From assembly GCF_036621135.1 (NCBI RefSeq), contig NZ_JAZIBG010000028.1:682001-746000 (forward strand): a stretch of 64,000 bases of DNA, given 5' to 3'. The notes beneath the pieces are model-generated. The model had not been told where the DNA came from, made no database searches, and was given only the letters and a program-made list of their open reading frames with translations. The translations under genes were made by a program, and so were the position numbers. This document shows positions 54,077-62,420 of the stretch, one piece after another. The stretch comes from Aquincola agrisoli (GTDB lineage: Bacteria > Pseudomonadota > Gammaproteobacteria > Burkholderiales > Burkholderiaceae_C). Numbering within the stretch: position 1 is the stretch's first letter; every line of letters begins with the position of its first letter.

Positions 54077-54853
54077 TCAGGCCGGCGCCAGCCGGCCTTC
54101 CAGCACCTGTGCCGCCAGGCACAGGTCGTCCCACGAACGAGCCTTGTCGGCCGGCTGGCGCAGCAGGTAGGCCGGGTGGTAGGTCACGACCAGCGGCACG
54201 CCCTCGTACTGGTGGACCCGGCCGCGCAGCCGGCCGATGGGCTCGCTGCTGCGCAGCAGGGCCTGCACCGCGAAGCGGCCCATCGCGAGGATGACGCGGG
54301 GCTGCACCAGGGCGATCTGCCGCTGGAGGTAGGGCTCGCACCGGGCCAGCTCGGCCGGTTCGGGATTGCGGTTGCGCGGCGGTCGGCACTTCAGGGTGTT
54401 GGCGATGAACACCTGCTGCGCCGGCGGCGCCTCGGCCCGCGTCAGCCCCAGGGCCTGCAGCATGCTGTCGAGCAGCTGGCCGGCCGGCCCGACAAACGGC
54501 TCGCCCAGCCGGTCCTCCTGCTCGCCGGGCGCCTCGCCGACGATCATCCAGTGCGCGCGGGTGTTGCCGACGCCGAAGACGGTGTTGCGCCGCGACGCGC
54601 ACAGCGGGCACGCCGTGCATGCCGCCACCGCCTCACGCAGCGGCTGCCAGTCGAGCGTGGCGATCGAGGACGGCCCCGGCGCCGCGGCGGCGGCAGCCGG
54701 TGGTGCGGCCGCGGCGACCTCTACCGGGCGCTCGACGGGCGCCGCCGGCGCGTCATCGGCCGGCGGCGGCTGGCCGGCCGCGTGGCCGGGCGGCTCGAAG
54801 AGGCGGATGCCCATCTCGCCGAGCATCGCGCGCTGGCGGTCATTCCAGCGCAT
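54077..54853 (-). CDS. Family 4 uracil-DNA glycosylase (Fe-S)
   Basis: A 258-residue protein. A Pro/Ala-rich N-terminal linker (about 25-70) precedes the UDG fold: CTACPLCASR with paired cysteines, GEAPGEQEDRLGEPFVGPAG (uracil-binding), CRPPRNRNPEP with the third cysteine and CEPYL with the fourth; TYHPAYLL closes the active site. It removes uracil from DNA and carries a [4Fe-4S] cluster. It overlaps the upstream rimI stop by 14 bases. Confidence 0.92.
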   Translation of the reverse strand: MRWNDRQRAMLGEMGIRLFEPPGHAAGQPPPADDAPAAPVERPVEVAAAAPPAAAAAAPGPSSIATLDWQPLREAVAACTACPLCASRRNTVFGVGNTRAHWMIVGEAPGEQEDRLGEPFVGPAGQLLDSMLQALGLTRAEAPPAQQVFIANTLKCRPPRNRNPEPAELARCEPYLQRQIALVQPRVILAMGRFAVQALLRSSEPIGRLRGRVHQYEGVPLVVTYHPAYLLRQPADKARSWDDLCLAAQVLEGRLAPA

Positions 54854-55340
54854 CGAACGCTCCCAGGTCCAGCGCCATCACCAGGGCGTCTTCCCGCTGG
54901 CCGCCCGGCGCGGGGTAGTAGCCGCGCCGCAGGCCGATGTGGCGGAAGCCGGTCTTCTCGTACAGCAGCCGCGCAGGCTCGTTGCTCGTGCGCACCTCCA
55001 GCAGCAGCCGCGACAGCCCGGCCGCCCGCGCATCGGCCGCCAGCGCATCGAGCAGGGTGCGGCCATGGCCCTGCCGCTGCCAGCAGGGCGCCACCGTGAG
55101 GTTCAGCAGGTGCATCTCGTCGACCCCGCGCATCGCGACGTCGTAGGCGATCAGGGCGCCGTCGGCGGCGCACAGGACCGAGGCGGCGTAGCCCGCGGCC
55201 AGCGAATCGATGAAGTTGCCGCGCGACCACGGGAAGGGGTAGGCCGCCTGCTCCACGGCCAGCACCGCGTCGAGCATCGACAGCGTCATCGGCGAGCGCC
55301 GCCAGGGTGGCGGCGGCACGGCTTGCAGCAAGGCGCTCAA
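54840..55340 (-). CDS. rimI: Ribosomal protein S18-alanine N-acetyltransferase
   Basis: A 166-residue GNAT acetyltransferase (VEQAAYPFPWSRGNFIDSL, LNLTVAPCWQRQGHGRTLLD, LLLEVRTSNEPARLLYEKTGF). RimI acetylates the N-terminal alanine of S18. The start is uncertain: a TTG at 55340 gives SALLQA, close to the family start, while an ATG at 55289 would lose the first beta strand. It follows tsaB, the classical tsaB-rimI pair. Confidence 0.9.
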   Translation of the reverse strand: MSALLQAVPPPPWRRSPMTLSMLDAVLAVEQAAYPFPWSRGNFIDSLAAGYAASVLCAADGALIAYDVAMRGVDEMHLLNLTVAPCWQRQGHGRTLLDALAADARAAGLSRLLLEVRTSNEPARLLYEKTGFRHIGLRRGYYPAPGGQREDALVMALDLGAFDALE

Positions 55341-55356
55341 CGCGACACCGCCCGCA

Positions 55357-56115
55357 TCACGGCAGCACCTTCGCCGCCCGCTCGGCGGTGGTGAGCGCGA
55401 CCTTGTCCCGCACGTACAGCGGCAGCGCCAGCGCGGGATCGATGGCCAGGCCGGCATGCCAGGCCTGCTCCGCCAGCCGCCGCAGCGCCGCGGCCCGGTC
55501 ATGCTCGTGCATCACGCGGCGGGCGGCGCCGGTGGGCAGGCGCTCGCCGAACGCCGCCAGCGCCGAGCCGGCCACGCAGGCGGGCGGCTCGGCCTGCCAG
55601 CGGGCGGCCAGCGCATCGGCCGCCCAGAGCGCCGGTGCGGCCAGCACCTGCCACCGGCTGCCCGTCCAGCGGTAGGTGGCGGCGTAGATCTCGTCCATGC
55701 GCGCATCCATCGCCACCGACACCGTGCCCGCCGCATCGCCGAGCTGCGCCCGGGCATCCTCGGCCACGAGGGCCAGGCTGTCGACCGGCAGCACGGGCTT
55801 GCCGGCGCCCAGCGCCAGCCCCTGGACCACCGCACACGCCGTGCGCAGGCCGGTGAACGCGCCCGGGCCCTGGCCGAAGGCGATCGCGTCCAGGGCCGAC
55901 AGGCGCGTGCCCAGCTTCGCCAGCAGCATCTGCACCACCGGCAGCAGCCGCGCCGAGGCCAGCGCGCCGCCGGGTTCGCTCACGCCTGCCTCGCGGCCCG
56001 CGGCCTGCACGGCGACGGCCAGGCGTTCTGTGGAGGTGTCGATGGCCAGCAGGGCAGGCGAGGCGGCAGCGGCCTCGGCGTGCGTGGTGCACGCGGTGAT
56101 GGGCGACGACGACAT
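55357..56115 (-). CDS. tsaB: tRNA threonylcarbamoyladenosine modification protein TsaB
   Basis: A 252-residue protein of the ASKHA fold (LLAIDTSTERLAVAV, LDAIAFGQGPGAFTGLRTACAV, VAMDARMDEIYAATY). TsaB pairs with TsaD to transfer the threonylcarbamoyl group in t6A37 synthesis. The ATG at 56115 reads MSSSPITACTTH. tsaC, which makes the activated precursor, lies further on at 58709. It is divergent from dacB (87-base gap). Confidence 0.94.
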   Translation of the reverse strand: MSSSPITACTTHAEAAAASPALLAIDTSTERLAVAVQAAGREAGVSEPGGALASARLLPVVQMLLAKLGTRLSALDAIAFGQGPGAFTGLRTACAVVQGLALGAGKPVLPVDSLALVAEDARAQLGDAAGTVSVAMDARMDEIYAATYRWTGSRWQVLAAPALWAADALAARWQAEPPACVAGSALAAFGERLPTGAARRVMHEHDRAAALRRLAEQAWHAGLAIDPALALPLYVRDKVALTTAERAAKVLP

Positions 56116-56202
56116 GGTGTCCAGTGTAGGGGAAGCCCGTGCCCGGCCGGGCCTCCCGGCAGGCCTGTGCCCGGCTCGGCGAGCCCGTGCGATCATGCCC
56201 CG

Positions 56203-57732
56203 ATGCCCCTGCCGCCCTGCCTGTTCTCCCGCGCGGCGACGATGCCCGCGCACCTGGTCGCGAAGCACCTCCTGCTGGCCGCTGCGCTCGTGGTGGTGCC
56301 GCCCGCCCCGCTGCAGGCCGCGCCGATGCTGCCGCCGGCGGTGGCGGCGGTCCTGCAGCGCGAGCGCATTCCGGCGGAGGCGCTCTCCGTCGTGGTCGAG
56401 GAGGTCGGCGCCGAGGCGAACGCCGGGGGTGCCAACGCCGCCGGCTCCCCGCCCGCACGCAGCGTCCGCCTGCGCCACCAGGCGGACCGGCCGCTCAACC
56501 CGGCGTCCCTGATGAAGCTGCTGACGACCTACGCGGCGCTCGACCTGCTGGGCCCGGCCTGGACGTGGAACACGCCGGTCTGGCTCAACGGCGAGGTGCA
56601 CGACGGCGTGCTCGACGGCTCCCTGATCATCCAGGGCCGCGGCGATCCCAAGCTCGTGCTCGAGCGGGTGTGGCTGCTGCTGCGCCGCGTGCAGCAGGCC
56701 GGCGTGCGCGAGATCCGCGGCGACATCGTGCTCGACGGCAGCGTTTTTGCGCCGCCCCGGGCGGCACCGGGCGACTTCGACAACGAACCGCTGCGGCCCT
56801 ACAACGTGCGGGCCGACGCGCTGCTGCTGAACCAGAAGACCGTCGTCTACCGCTTCACGCCCGACACGGCGCGGCAGGTGGCGGTGGTGAGCGCCGACCC
56901 GGTGCTCGCCGGCGCGGCAGTGCAGGCCGAGGTGCCGCTCGCCGCCGGGGCCTGCGGCGACTGGCGCGGCGCCTTGCGCGCACGCTTCGAGGAGCCGTCG
57001 AACGTCCGCTTCGAGGGCCGGTACGCCGAGGCCTGCGGCGAGCGGCAATGGCCGGTCGCCGACCAGCAGCCGCAGACCTATGCGGCACGCCTGATCGCGC
57101 AGATGTGGGAGGACGCCGGCGGTCGCCTGGCGGGCCGGGTGCGCGAAGGCTCGGCCCCCACCGCCACCCCGCCCAGCTTCGAGTTCGCGTCGCCGCCGTT
57201 GGCCGAGGTGGTGCGCGACATCAACAAGTACAGCAACAACGTGATGGCGCAGCAGCTGTTCCTCACGCTGGGGCTGGAACGCGGCGGCCAGGGATCGCCC
57301 GAGGCGGCGCGCGAGGTGCTGCTGCGCTGGCTGGCCGACCGCCTGCGCCTGCCCGCCGCCGCGCTGCACGGGCTGCAGCTGGACAACGGCTCGGGCCTGT
57401 CGCGCGACACACGGCTGACTGCGGGGCTGCTGTCGCGGATGCTGCAGTCGGCCTGGCGCAGCCCGGTGATGCCGGACCTCGTCGCGTCGCTGCCGGCGAC
57501 GGCGACCGACGGCACGCTGCGGCGCTCGCAGGCGCCGGCCGGCCGCGCGCACCTCAAGACCGGCTCGCTGCGCGACGTGGCCGGCGTGGCCGGCTACGTG
57601 CTCGGGGACAGCGGCCGGCGCTACCTGGTGGTGGCCATCGTCAACCACCCGAATGCCGCCGCGGCGCGGCCGGCCTTCGATGCCCTGGTGCAGTGGACGC
57701 TGGACGACGGGCCGGCGGGCGGCCCGCCCTGA
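56203..57732 (+). CDS. dacB: D-alanyl-D-alanine carboxypeptidase/endopeptidase PBP4
   Basis: A 509-residue class C PBP. A signal peptide is followed by the catalytic residues S102-LMK, S344-NN and K452-TG, with the PBP4 inserted domain between. It trims peptide stems and cleaves crosslinks. Two starts are possible, ATG at 56203 or 56242; the second gives a more compact signal peptide. The PBP4 motif SDN reads SNN here. Confidence 0.93.
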   Translation: MPLPPCLFSRAATMPAHLVAKHLLLAAALVVVPPAPLQAAPMLPPAVAAVLQRERIPAEALSVVVEEVGAEANAGGANAAGSPPARSVRLRHQADRPLNPASLMKLLTTYAALDLLGPAWTWNTPVWLNGEVHDGVLDGSLIIQGRGDPKLVLERVWLLLRRVQQAGVREIRGDIVLDGSVFAPPRAAPGDFDNEPLRPYNVRADALLLNQKTVVYRFTPDTARQVAVVSADPVLAGAAVQAEVPLAAGACGDWRGALRARFEEPSNVRFEGRYAEACGERQWPVADQQPQTYAARLIAQMWEDAGGRLAGRVREGSAPTATPPSFEFASPPLAEVVRDINKYSNNVMAQQLFLTLGLERGGQGSPEAAREVLLRWLADRLRLPAAALHGLQLDNGSGLSRDTRLTAGLLSRMLQSAWRSPVMPDLVASLPATATDGTLRRSQAPAGRAHLKTGSLRDVAGVAGYVLGDSGRRYLVVAIVNHPNAAAARPAFDALVQWTLDDGPAGGPP

Positions 57733-57736
57733 ACGA

Positions 57737-58693
57737 TCAGAACGGGTTGTTCTTGGCGCGGTACTCGGCCAGATCGCCCATGCGCTCGTGGAACTCGGTG
57801 CCCGGGCGGAAGCTGTCGGCCCACAGGTAGTTGTCGACCTTGTCCTCGGCGATGCCGCTCTTCAGCGTCTTGTTGCTGCAGTTGGGCAGCACGGCGGTGT
57901 CGGCGCAGATCGCCTCGGTGACGTTGTCCAGCCCGTAGTTGCCGTCGTACTTGACCATCTCCTGCGTCTCCAGCTCGCCGAAGACGAGGCCGATCAGCCG
58001 GCCGTCCTGGATGAGCGCCAGGCGCATCGCCAGGTTGTATTCCTTGACCAGCTCCGACAGCAGCGCCTCGGCCTTCTCGGCCTTGGCGTAGGGCGACAGG
58101 CCGAGGTCGGGAATCGTCGAGACGACCACGCGCGGCCCGGCCTTGGCCAGCTTGTTGATCAGCTCGCCCCATTGCTTGCCGCGGGCCTGGGCTTCCTCGA
58201 TGACCTGCGCCCGCGTGACGGTGCCGCCGCCGTCGCGCAGGCGCTCGTAGAGCTCCTTCACGTCGTGCGTGCCCACCATGACGGTCGCCAGGTCCTTGCT
58301 CGTCAGGGCGCTGGCGCCGTTGATCTGGGCCTCGAAATCGGCAACCTTGGCGTTGGCGGTCGCCAGCACCAGGGCCTTGGCCTCCTCGGTGCCGGACTTG
58401 CAGCCTTCGAACGTGAAGCCGAAGCCGGAGGCGACGTACTGCGTCCAGAGGGGATAGGTCCGGCAGTTCAGCGCCCCGTCGCTGTCCACGAAGTTGACGC
58501 TGTACTTGCTGCCCTTCTTGAGGGCCACGCCGCCGGCGCCGGTGGTGTCGGCCGGCACGATGATGCTCATCTCGTCGCCGAAGGCAAGCAGGCGCGACGG
58601 CTCGAACTCATCGACCTGCCCTCCGCCACATGCCGACAGCACGGCGGCCGCGCCGATCGCGAAAGCGCCGCGCCAAAGTTTCTTCAAGTTCAT
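57737..58693 (-). CDS. SGNH/GDSL-like lipoprotein lacking the canonical nucleophile
   Basis: A 318-residue exported protein with a lipobox (LSAC, C22). After it comes the SGNH block I motif, but it reads FGDEMS (residues 38-43) instead of FGDSxS, so the nucleophile serine is a glutamate; S43 is two residues on. A C-terminal DSFRPGTEFH resembles the DxxH block V. Block III-like TVMVGTHDVKELY is present. It may be a non-classical hydrolase or a non-catalytic binding protein. GGAGA precedes the ATG. Confidence 0.7.
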   Translation of the reverse strand: MNLKKLWRGAFAIGAAAVLSACGGGQVDEFEPSRLLAFGDEMSIIVPADTTGAGGVALKKGSKYSVNFVDSDGALNCRTYPLWTQYVASGFGFTFEGCKSGTEEAKALVLATANAKVADFEAQINGASALTSKDLATVMVGTHDVKELYERLRDGGGTVTRAQVIEEAQARGKQWGELINKLAKAGPRVVVSTIPDLGLSPYAKAEKAEALLSELVKEYNLAMRLALIQDGRLIGLVFGELETQEMVKYDGNYGLDNVTEAICADTAVLPNCSNKTLKSGIAEDKVDNYLWADSFRPGTEFHERMGDLAEYRAKNNPF

Positions 58694-58708
58694 CGGTTCT
58701 CCGTTGGA

Positions 58709-59716
58709 TCAATCAGCCGCGGCCCGTTGCAGCCGGTCGCGCACGCCGTCCCATTCGGGCCCGGCGGGCGGTTGCTCGACCCAGATCAGCGACACGCCGG
58801 TGCCGTCCAGGTCGCGCAGCGTGGCGAACAAGGCCTGCGCCGCGGCGGCTGCGTCGTCCGGCATGCGCCGATGGTGAGCGGCGCCAGGCGGCGGCAGCAC
58901 GGTGCGGGAATATACCGCCAGCGTTTTGCCGGTCGGTGAGCGGGTGTTGCCGGCCGTCGCCGCATCGGCGAACACCGCCAGCGCCTCGCGCAGCGCGGCC
59001 GCCGGCATGAGCCGGACCTTGGCATGCGGTGCGTAGTGCGAGGCCAGCGTGCCCGGGGCCCGCGGCGCCTGGCCGTCGGGGCGCACCAGCGGCTGGCCGG
59101 CGGCCTGCTCGATCTCCTGCGGCGTCAGGACGCCCGGGCGCAGCAGCACCGGCACGCCGCGTGTGCAGTCGACGATGGCCGATTCGATGCCGACGTCGCA
59201 GGCGCCGCCGTCGAGCACGGCGACGGCATCGCCGAACTCCGACTCGACATGCGCCGCCGTGGTCGGGCTCACGCGGCCGAAGCGATTGGCGCTGGGGCCT
59301 GCCACGCCGCGCACGCCGCGGGCGGCAGCCGCGCGCAGCAGCGCCAGCGCCACCGGATGCGACGGGCAGCGCAGGCCGACCGTGGGCTGCCCGCCGGCCG
59401 CCACCGCGGCCACGCCGTCGGCGCGCGGCACGATGACGGTCAGCGGACCCGGCCAGAAATGCTCGGCCAGCCGCTGCGCGAGCGGTGGCCACTGCGCCGC
59501 GAAGGCCGCGGCCGCGGCGGCATCCGCCACGTGCACGATGAGCGGATGGCCCGCAGGCCGGCCCTTGGCCTCGAAGATGCGCGCTGCCGCGGCGTCGTCG
59601 TCGGCCCGGGCACCGAGCCCGTAGACGGTCTCGGTCGGGAACGCCACCAGTTCGCCCGCGGCCAGCCTGTCGGCAGCTTCGTCGATGGCCGCCGGGTCCT
59701 GCGCATCCAGTCGCAT
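58709..59716 (-). CDS. tsaC: L-threonylcarbamoyladenylate synthase (TsaC2/Sua5 type)
   Basis: A 335-residue protein: the YrdC domain (FPTETVYGLGARADDDAAAA, KGRPAGHPLIVHV, GPSANRFGRVSPTTA) followed by a C-terminal Sua5 domain (SPGTLASHYAPHAK-like, here PGTLASHYAPHAKVRL). It makes threonylcarbamoyl-AMP for t6A. The two-domain length marks it as the Sua5 rather than the short TsaC type. It follows purK after 10 bases. Confidence 0.94.
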   Translation of the reverse strand: MRLDAQDPAAIDEAADRLAAGELVAFPTETVYGLGARADDDAAAARIFEAKGRPAGHPLIVHVADAAAAAAFAAQWPPLAQRLAEHFWPGPLTVIVPRADGVAAVAAGGQPTVGLRCPSHPVALALLRAAAARGVRGVAGPSANRFGRVSPTTAAHVESEFGDAVAVLDGGACDVGIESAIVDCTRGVPVLLRPGVLTPQEIEQAAGQPLVRPDGQAPRAPGTLASHYAPHAKVRLMPAAALREALAVFADAATAGNTRSPTGKTLAVYSRTVLPPPGAAHHRRMPDDAAAAAQALFATLRDLDGTGVSLIWVEQPPAGPEWDGVRDRLQRAAAD

Positions 59717-59726
59717 GGCGGCCGCC

Positions 59727-60902
59727 TCAGTAGGCCGCCAGGCCGAGCAGCGCCGAGACCTGCAGCGCCACCGCCCTGGCCGCGGCCGCATCGGCGGCGG
59801 TGACCGTCAGGTGGCCCATCTTGCGGCCGCGGCGGGGCTCGGCCTTGCCGTAGAGGTGCAGGTGCACGCCCGGCAGCGCCAGCACCTGCGCCCAGGGCGG
59901 CTGGCGCTCGGCGCCGTCCGCGCCGAACCACAGGTCGCCCAGCAGGTTGAGCATGACCGCCGGCGAATGCAGGCGCGGCGCGGCCAGCGGCAGGCCGCAC
60001 ATCGCCCGCACCTGCAGCTCGAACTGCGACACGTCGCAGGCGTCGATGCTGTAGTGGCCCGAGTTGTGCGGCCGCGGCGCCATCTCGTTGGCGACCAGCC
60101 GGCCGTCCGCCAGCACGAAGAATTCGACGCAGAGCACGCCGACGTAGTCCAGCGACCCCGCCACCGCCTCGGCGCAGTGCACCGCCTGCTGTTGCAGCGC
60201 TTGCGGCACGTCGGGCGCCGGCACCTGGGTAACGGCGAGGATGCCCTCGCGGTGCAGGTTCTGCTGCACCGGCAGGTGCACGCAGGCGCCATCGGCGCCG
60301 CGCGCCAGCACGACGCTGATCTCGTGCGCCAGCGGCAGGCGCTGTTCCAGCACGCAGGGTGCGTGCTGGAGCGAGGCCCACGCCGCCGCCAGCCCGGCCC
60401 GGTCCGCCACGCGCGCCTGGCCCTTGCCGTCGTAGCCCAGCCGCGAGGTCTTGAGGATGCCGGGCAGCAACGCGTCCGGCACGGCGGCGAGCTGCTGCGC
60501 CGTCTCGATCACCGCGAACGGCGCGCAGGGCACGCCGCAGCGCTGGAAATGCAGCTTCTCGGCCGCGCGGTCCTGGCAGACGGCCACCGCTTCGGCGCCC
60601 GGGGCCACGGGCCGCTGCGCCGCCAGCGTGCGCAGCGCCTGGGCGGGCACGTTCTCGAACTCGGTGGTGATCGCGGCCGAACACTGCGCCAGCGCCGAAA
60701 GGCCCTGCGCATCGGTGTAGCCGGCAGCGATGTGGTGCTGGGACGCCTGGCCTGCCGGGCTGCCCGCGTCGGCTTCGAGCACGGCGGTGGCATAGCCCAT
60801 CGCCTGCGCGGCATGCACGAACATGCGGCCGAGCTGGCCGCCGCCCATCACGCCCAGCGTCGCGCCAGGCAGGATCGGCGCACGAGGTGCCGCGGCGCTC
60901 AC
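59727..60902 (-). CDS. purK: N5-carboxyaminoimidazole ribonucleotide synthase
   Basis: A 391-residue ATP-grasp enzyme of purine synthesis (ATLGVMGGGQLGRMFVHAAQ, LKTSRLGYDGKGQARV, VANEMAPRPHNSGHYSIDAC). It carboxylates AIR to N5-CAIR. The GTG start at 60902 overlaps the purE stop (GTGA), so the two are coupled. Confidence 0.96.
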   Translation of the reverse strand: MSAAAPRAPILPGATLGVMGGGQLGRMFVHAAQAMGYATAVLEADAGSPAGQASQHHIAAGYTDAQGLSALAQCSAAITTEFENVPAQALRTLAAQRPVAPGAEAVAVCQDRAAEKLHFQRCGVPCAPFAVIETAQQLAAVPDALLPGILKTSRLGYDGKGQARVADRAGLAAAWASLQHAPCVLEQRLPLAHEISVVLARGADGACVHLPVQQNLHREGILAVTQVPAPDVPQALQQQAVHCAEAVAGSLDYVGVLCVEFFVLADGRLVANEMAPRPHNSGHYSIDACDVSQFELQVRAMCGLPLAAPRLHSPAVMLNLLGDLWFGADGAERQPPWAQVLALPGVHLHLYGKAEPRRGRKMGHLTVTAADAAAARAVALQVSALLGLAAY

Positions 60903-61396
60903 TTCAGATCCTGCGTCATCGCGCGCGCGGCCTCGGTCTGCCGGGCCCGGAAGGCCTCGAGCTTGGCGCGAAGCGCGTCGTCGCCCGCCGAGAGCATCGC
61001 CACCGCGAACAGCGCCGCGTTGGCGGCGCCGGCCGTGCCGATGGCGAAGGTCGCGACCGGGATGCCCTTGGGCATCTGGACGATGGAGTGCAGCGAATCG
61101 ACGCCTTGCAGGTGCCGGCTGGCCACCGGCACGCCGAGCACCGGCACGACCGTCTTGGCCGCCAGCATGCCGGGCAGGTGCGCGGCGCCGCCGGCACCCG
61201 CGATGATGGCCCGCAAGCCCCGCGGCTGCGCGCCTTCGGCGTAGGCGAACATGTCGTCGGGCATGCGGTGGGCCGAGACGACCCGGGCTTCGTAGGGAAC
61301 GCCGAACTCGGCGAGAATCGCGGCCGCGTGTTGCAGGGTATCCCAGTCGCTGCTGGAGCCCATCACCACACCGACCACGGGCGGGGCGCTTGTCAA
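60899..61396 (-). CDS. purE: N5-carboxyaminoimidazole ribonucleotide mutase
   Basis: A 165-residue PurE (VVGVVMGSSSDWDTLQHAAA, RVVSAHRMPDDMFAYAEGAQ, IIAGAGGAAHLPGMLAAKT) that converts N5-CAIR to CAIR. The TTG at 61396 was chosen because GGAG lies six bases upstream and the protein then begins like the family. An in-frame ATG at 61444 would lie upstream of a likely -10 (TACAAT, 61433-61428), so it is unlikely to be used. Confidence 0.93.
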   Translation of the reverse strand: MTSAPPVVGVVMGSSSDWDTLQHAAAILAEFGVPYEARVVSAHRMPDDMFAYAEGAQPRGLRAIIAGAGGAAHLPGMLAAKTVVPVLGVPVASRHLQGVDSLHSIVQMPKGIPVATFAIGTAGAANAALFAVAMLSAGDDALRAKLEAFRARQTEAARAMTQDLK

Positions 61397-61427
61397 GGCT
61401 CGCTCCGTGGAATGCAGGAAGCCTTGA

Positions 61428-61433
61428 ATTGTA
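61428..61433 (-). promoter_or_regulatory. Candidate -10 element for purE-purK
   Basis: On the minus strand TACAAT is followed by TCAAGG; transcription would begin near 61421, 25 bases before the TTG start. No clear -35. The same spacer also serves the divergent cnoX. Confidence 0.5.
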
Positions 61434-61461
61434 GGCGTCCGCATTCAACTCCTTAGAAGCC

Positions 61462-62403
61462 ATGATCGACATCACGCTCCAGAACTTCGAGGCCGACCTC
61501 ATCCAAGCATCGATGCAGCAGCCCGTGCTGCTCGACATCTGGGCCCCGTGGTGCGGGCCCTGCCGCACGCTCGGGCCGATGCTGGAGAAGCTCGAGACCG
61601 AATACGCCGGCCGCTTCACGCTCGCCAAGCTCAACAGCGACGACCAGCCCGAGATCGCCGGCCAGCTGAGCCAGGCCTTCGGCGTGCGCTCCATCCCCTT
61701 CTGCGTGATGTTCCACCAGGGGCAGCCTGTCGACGGCTTCGTGGGGGCGCTGCCCGAGGCGCAGATCCGCCAGTTCCTCGACAAGCACGTGCCGTCGACC
61801 GATGCGCTCGAGGCCGAGCAGGAAACCGAGGAAGCCGAGGCGCTCGCCGCCGACGGCGACACCGGCGCCGCGCTCGACAAGCTGCAGCACGCGGTCGCGA
61901 TCGACCCGGGCAACGACGCCGTGCGCTGCGACTACGTGAAGCTGCTGATCGAGAACGGCCTCGTCGAACAGGCCCGCAGCGCCTACGAACCGGTGGCGAG
62001 CAAGGCCCTCGTCGACGCGCGCATCGCCGCGCTCGGCCACTGGCTGGCCGCGTGCGAGAAGGCCCCCACGGCACGCAGCGAGGCGGCGCTCGCCGCGGCG
62101 CTCCAGGCCAACAAGCGCGACTTCGACGCACGCTTCGAGCTGGCGCAGACGCACTTCGCGGCCGGCCGCTTCACGCAGGCGATGGACGAGCTGCTGGAGA
62201 TCGTGATGCGCGACAAGGCGTGGTCCGAGGAGCTCGCCCGCAAGACCTACGTCGCGATCCTCGAGGTGATGGCCAAGCCGGCCCCCAAGCCTGCGGCGGC
62301 GGAAGCCAAGGGCACGCTGGAAGTCACCGGCAAGACAGCTGCCGTGCCGGCCGACCCGGTGATCGACCAGTACCGCCGCAAGCTGAGCATGGCGCTGTTC
62401 TGA
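61462..62403 (+). CDS. CnoX/YbbN-type thioredoxin-TPR chaperone
   Basis: A 313-residue protein: a thioredoxin domain with the active-site W30-C31-GP-C34 motif, followed by TPR-like repeats (about 125-280). E. coli CnoX has a non-redox SxxC site, whereas here both cysteines are present, so thiol-disulphide activity is expected. CnoX holds proteins under oxidative (chlorine) stress and hands them to GroEL. The C-terminus is Pro/Ala-rich with YRRKLSMALF at the end. Confidence 0.85.
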   Translation: MIDITLQNFEADLIQASMQQPVLLDIWAPWCGPCRTLGPMLEKLETEYAGRFTLAKLNSDDQPEIAGQLSQAFGVRSIPFCVMFHQGQPVDGFVGALPEAQIRQFLDKHVPSTDALEAEQETEEAEALAADGDTGAALDKLQHAVAIDPGNDAVRCDYVKLLIENGLVEQARSAYEPVASKALVDARIAALGHWLAACEKAPTARSEAALAAALQANKRDFDARFELAQTHFAAGRFTQAMDELLEIVMRDKAWSEELARKTYVAILEVMAKPAPKPAAAEAKGTLEVTGKTAAVPADPVIDQYRRKLSMALF

Positions 62404-62420
62404 GACCGCGTCACGCGGTC
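62404..62420. terminator. Small hairpin between convergent cnoX and TPR-like gene
   Basis: GACCGCG (62404-62410) pairs perfectly with CGCGGTC (62414-62420); the three-base loop TCA is itself the stop codon of the minus-strand gene. No T-run on either side, so terminator activity is unproven. Confidence 0.35.

Noticed and set aside
61397..61444. ATG at 61444 as the purE start
   Set aside because: It would lie upstream of the probable transcription start; the TTG at 61396 has a proper SD and family N-terminus.
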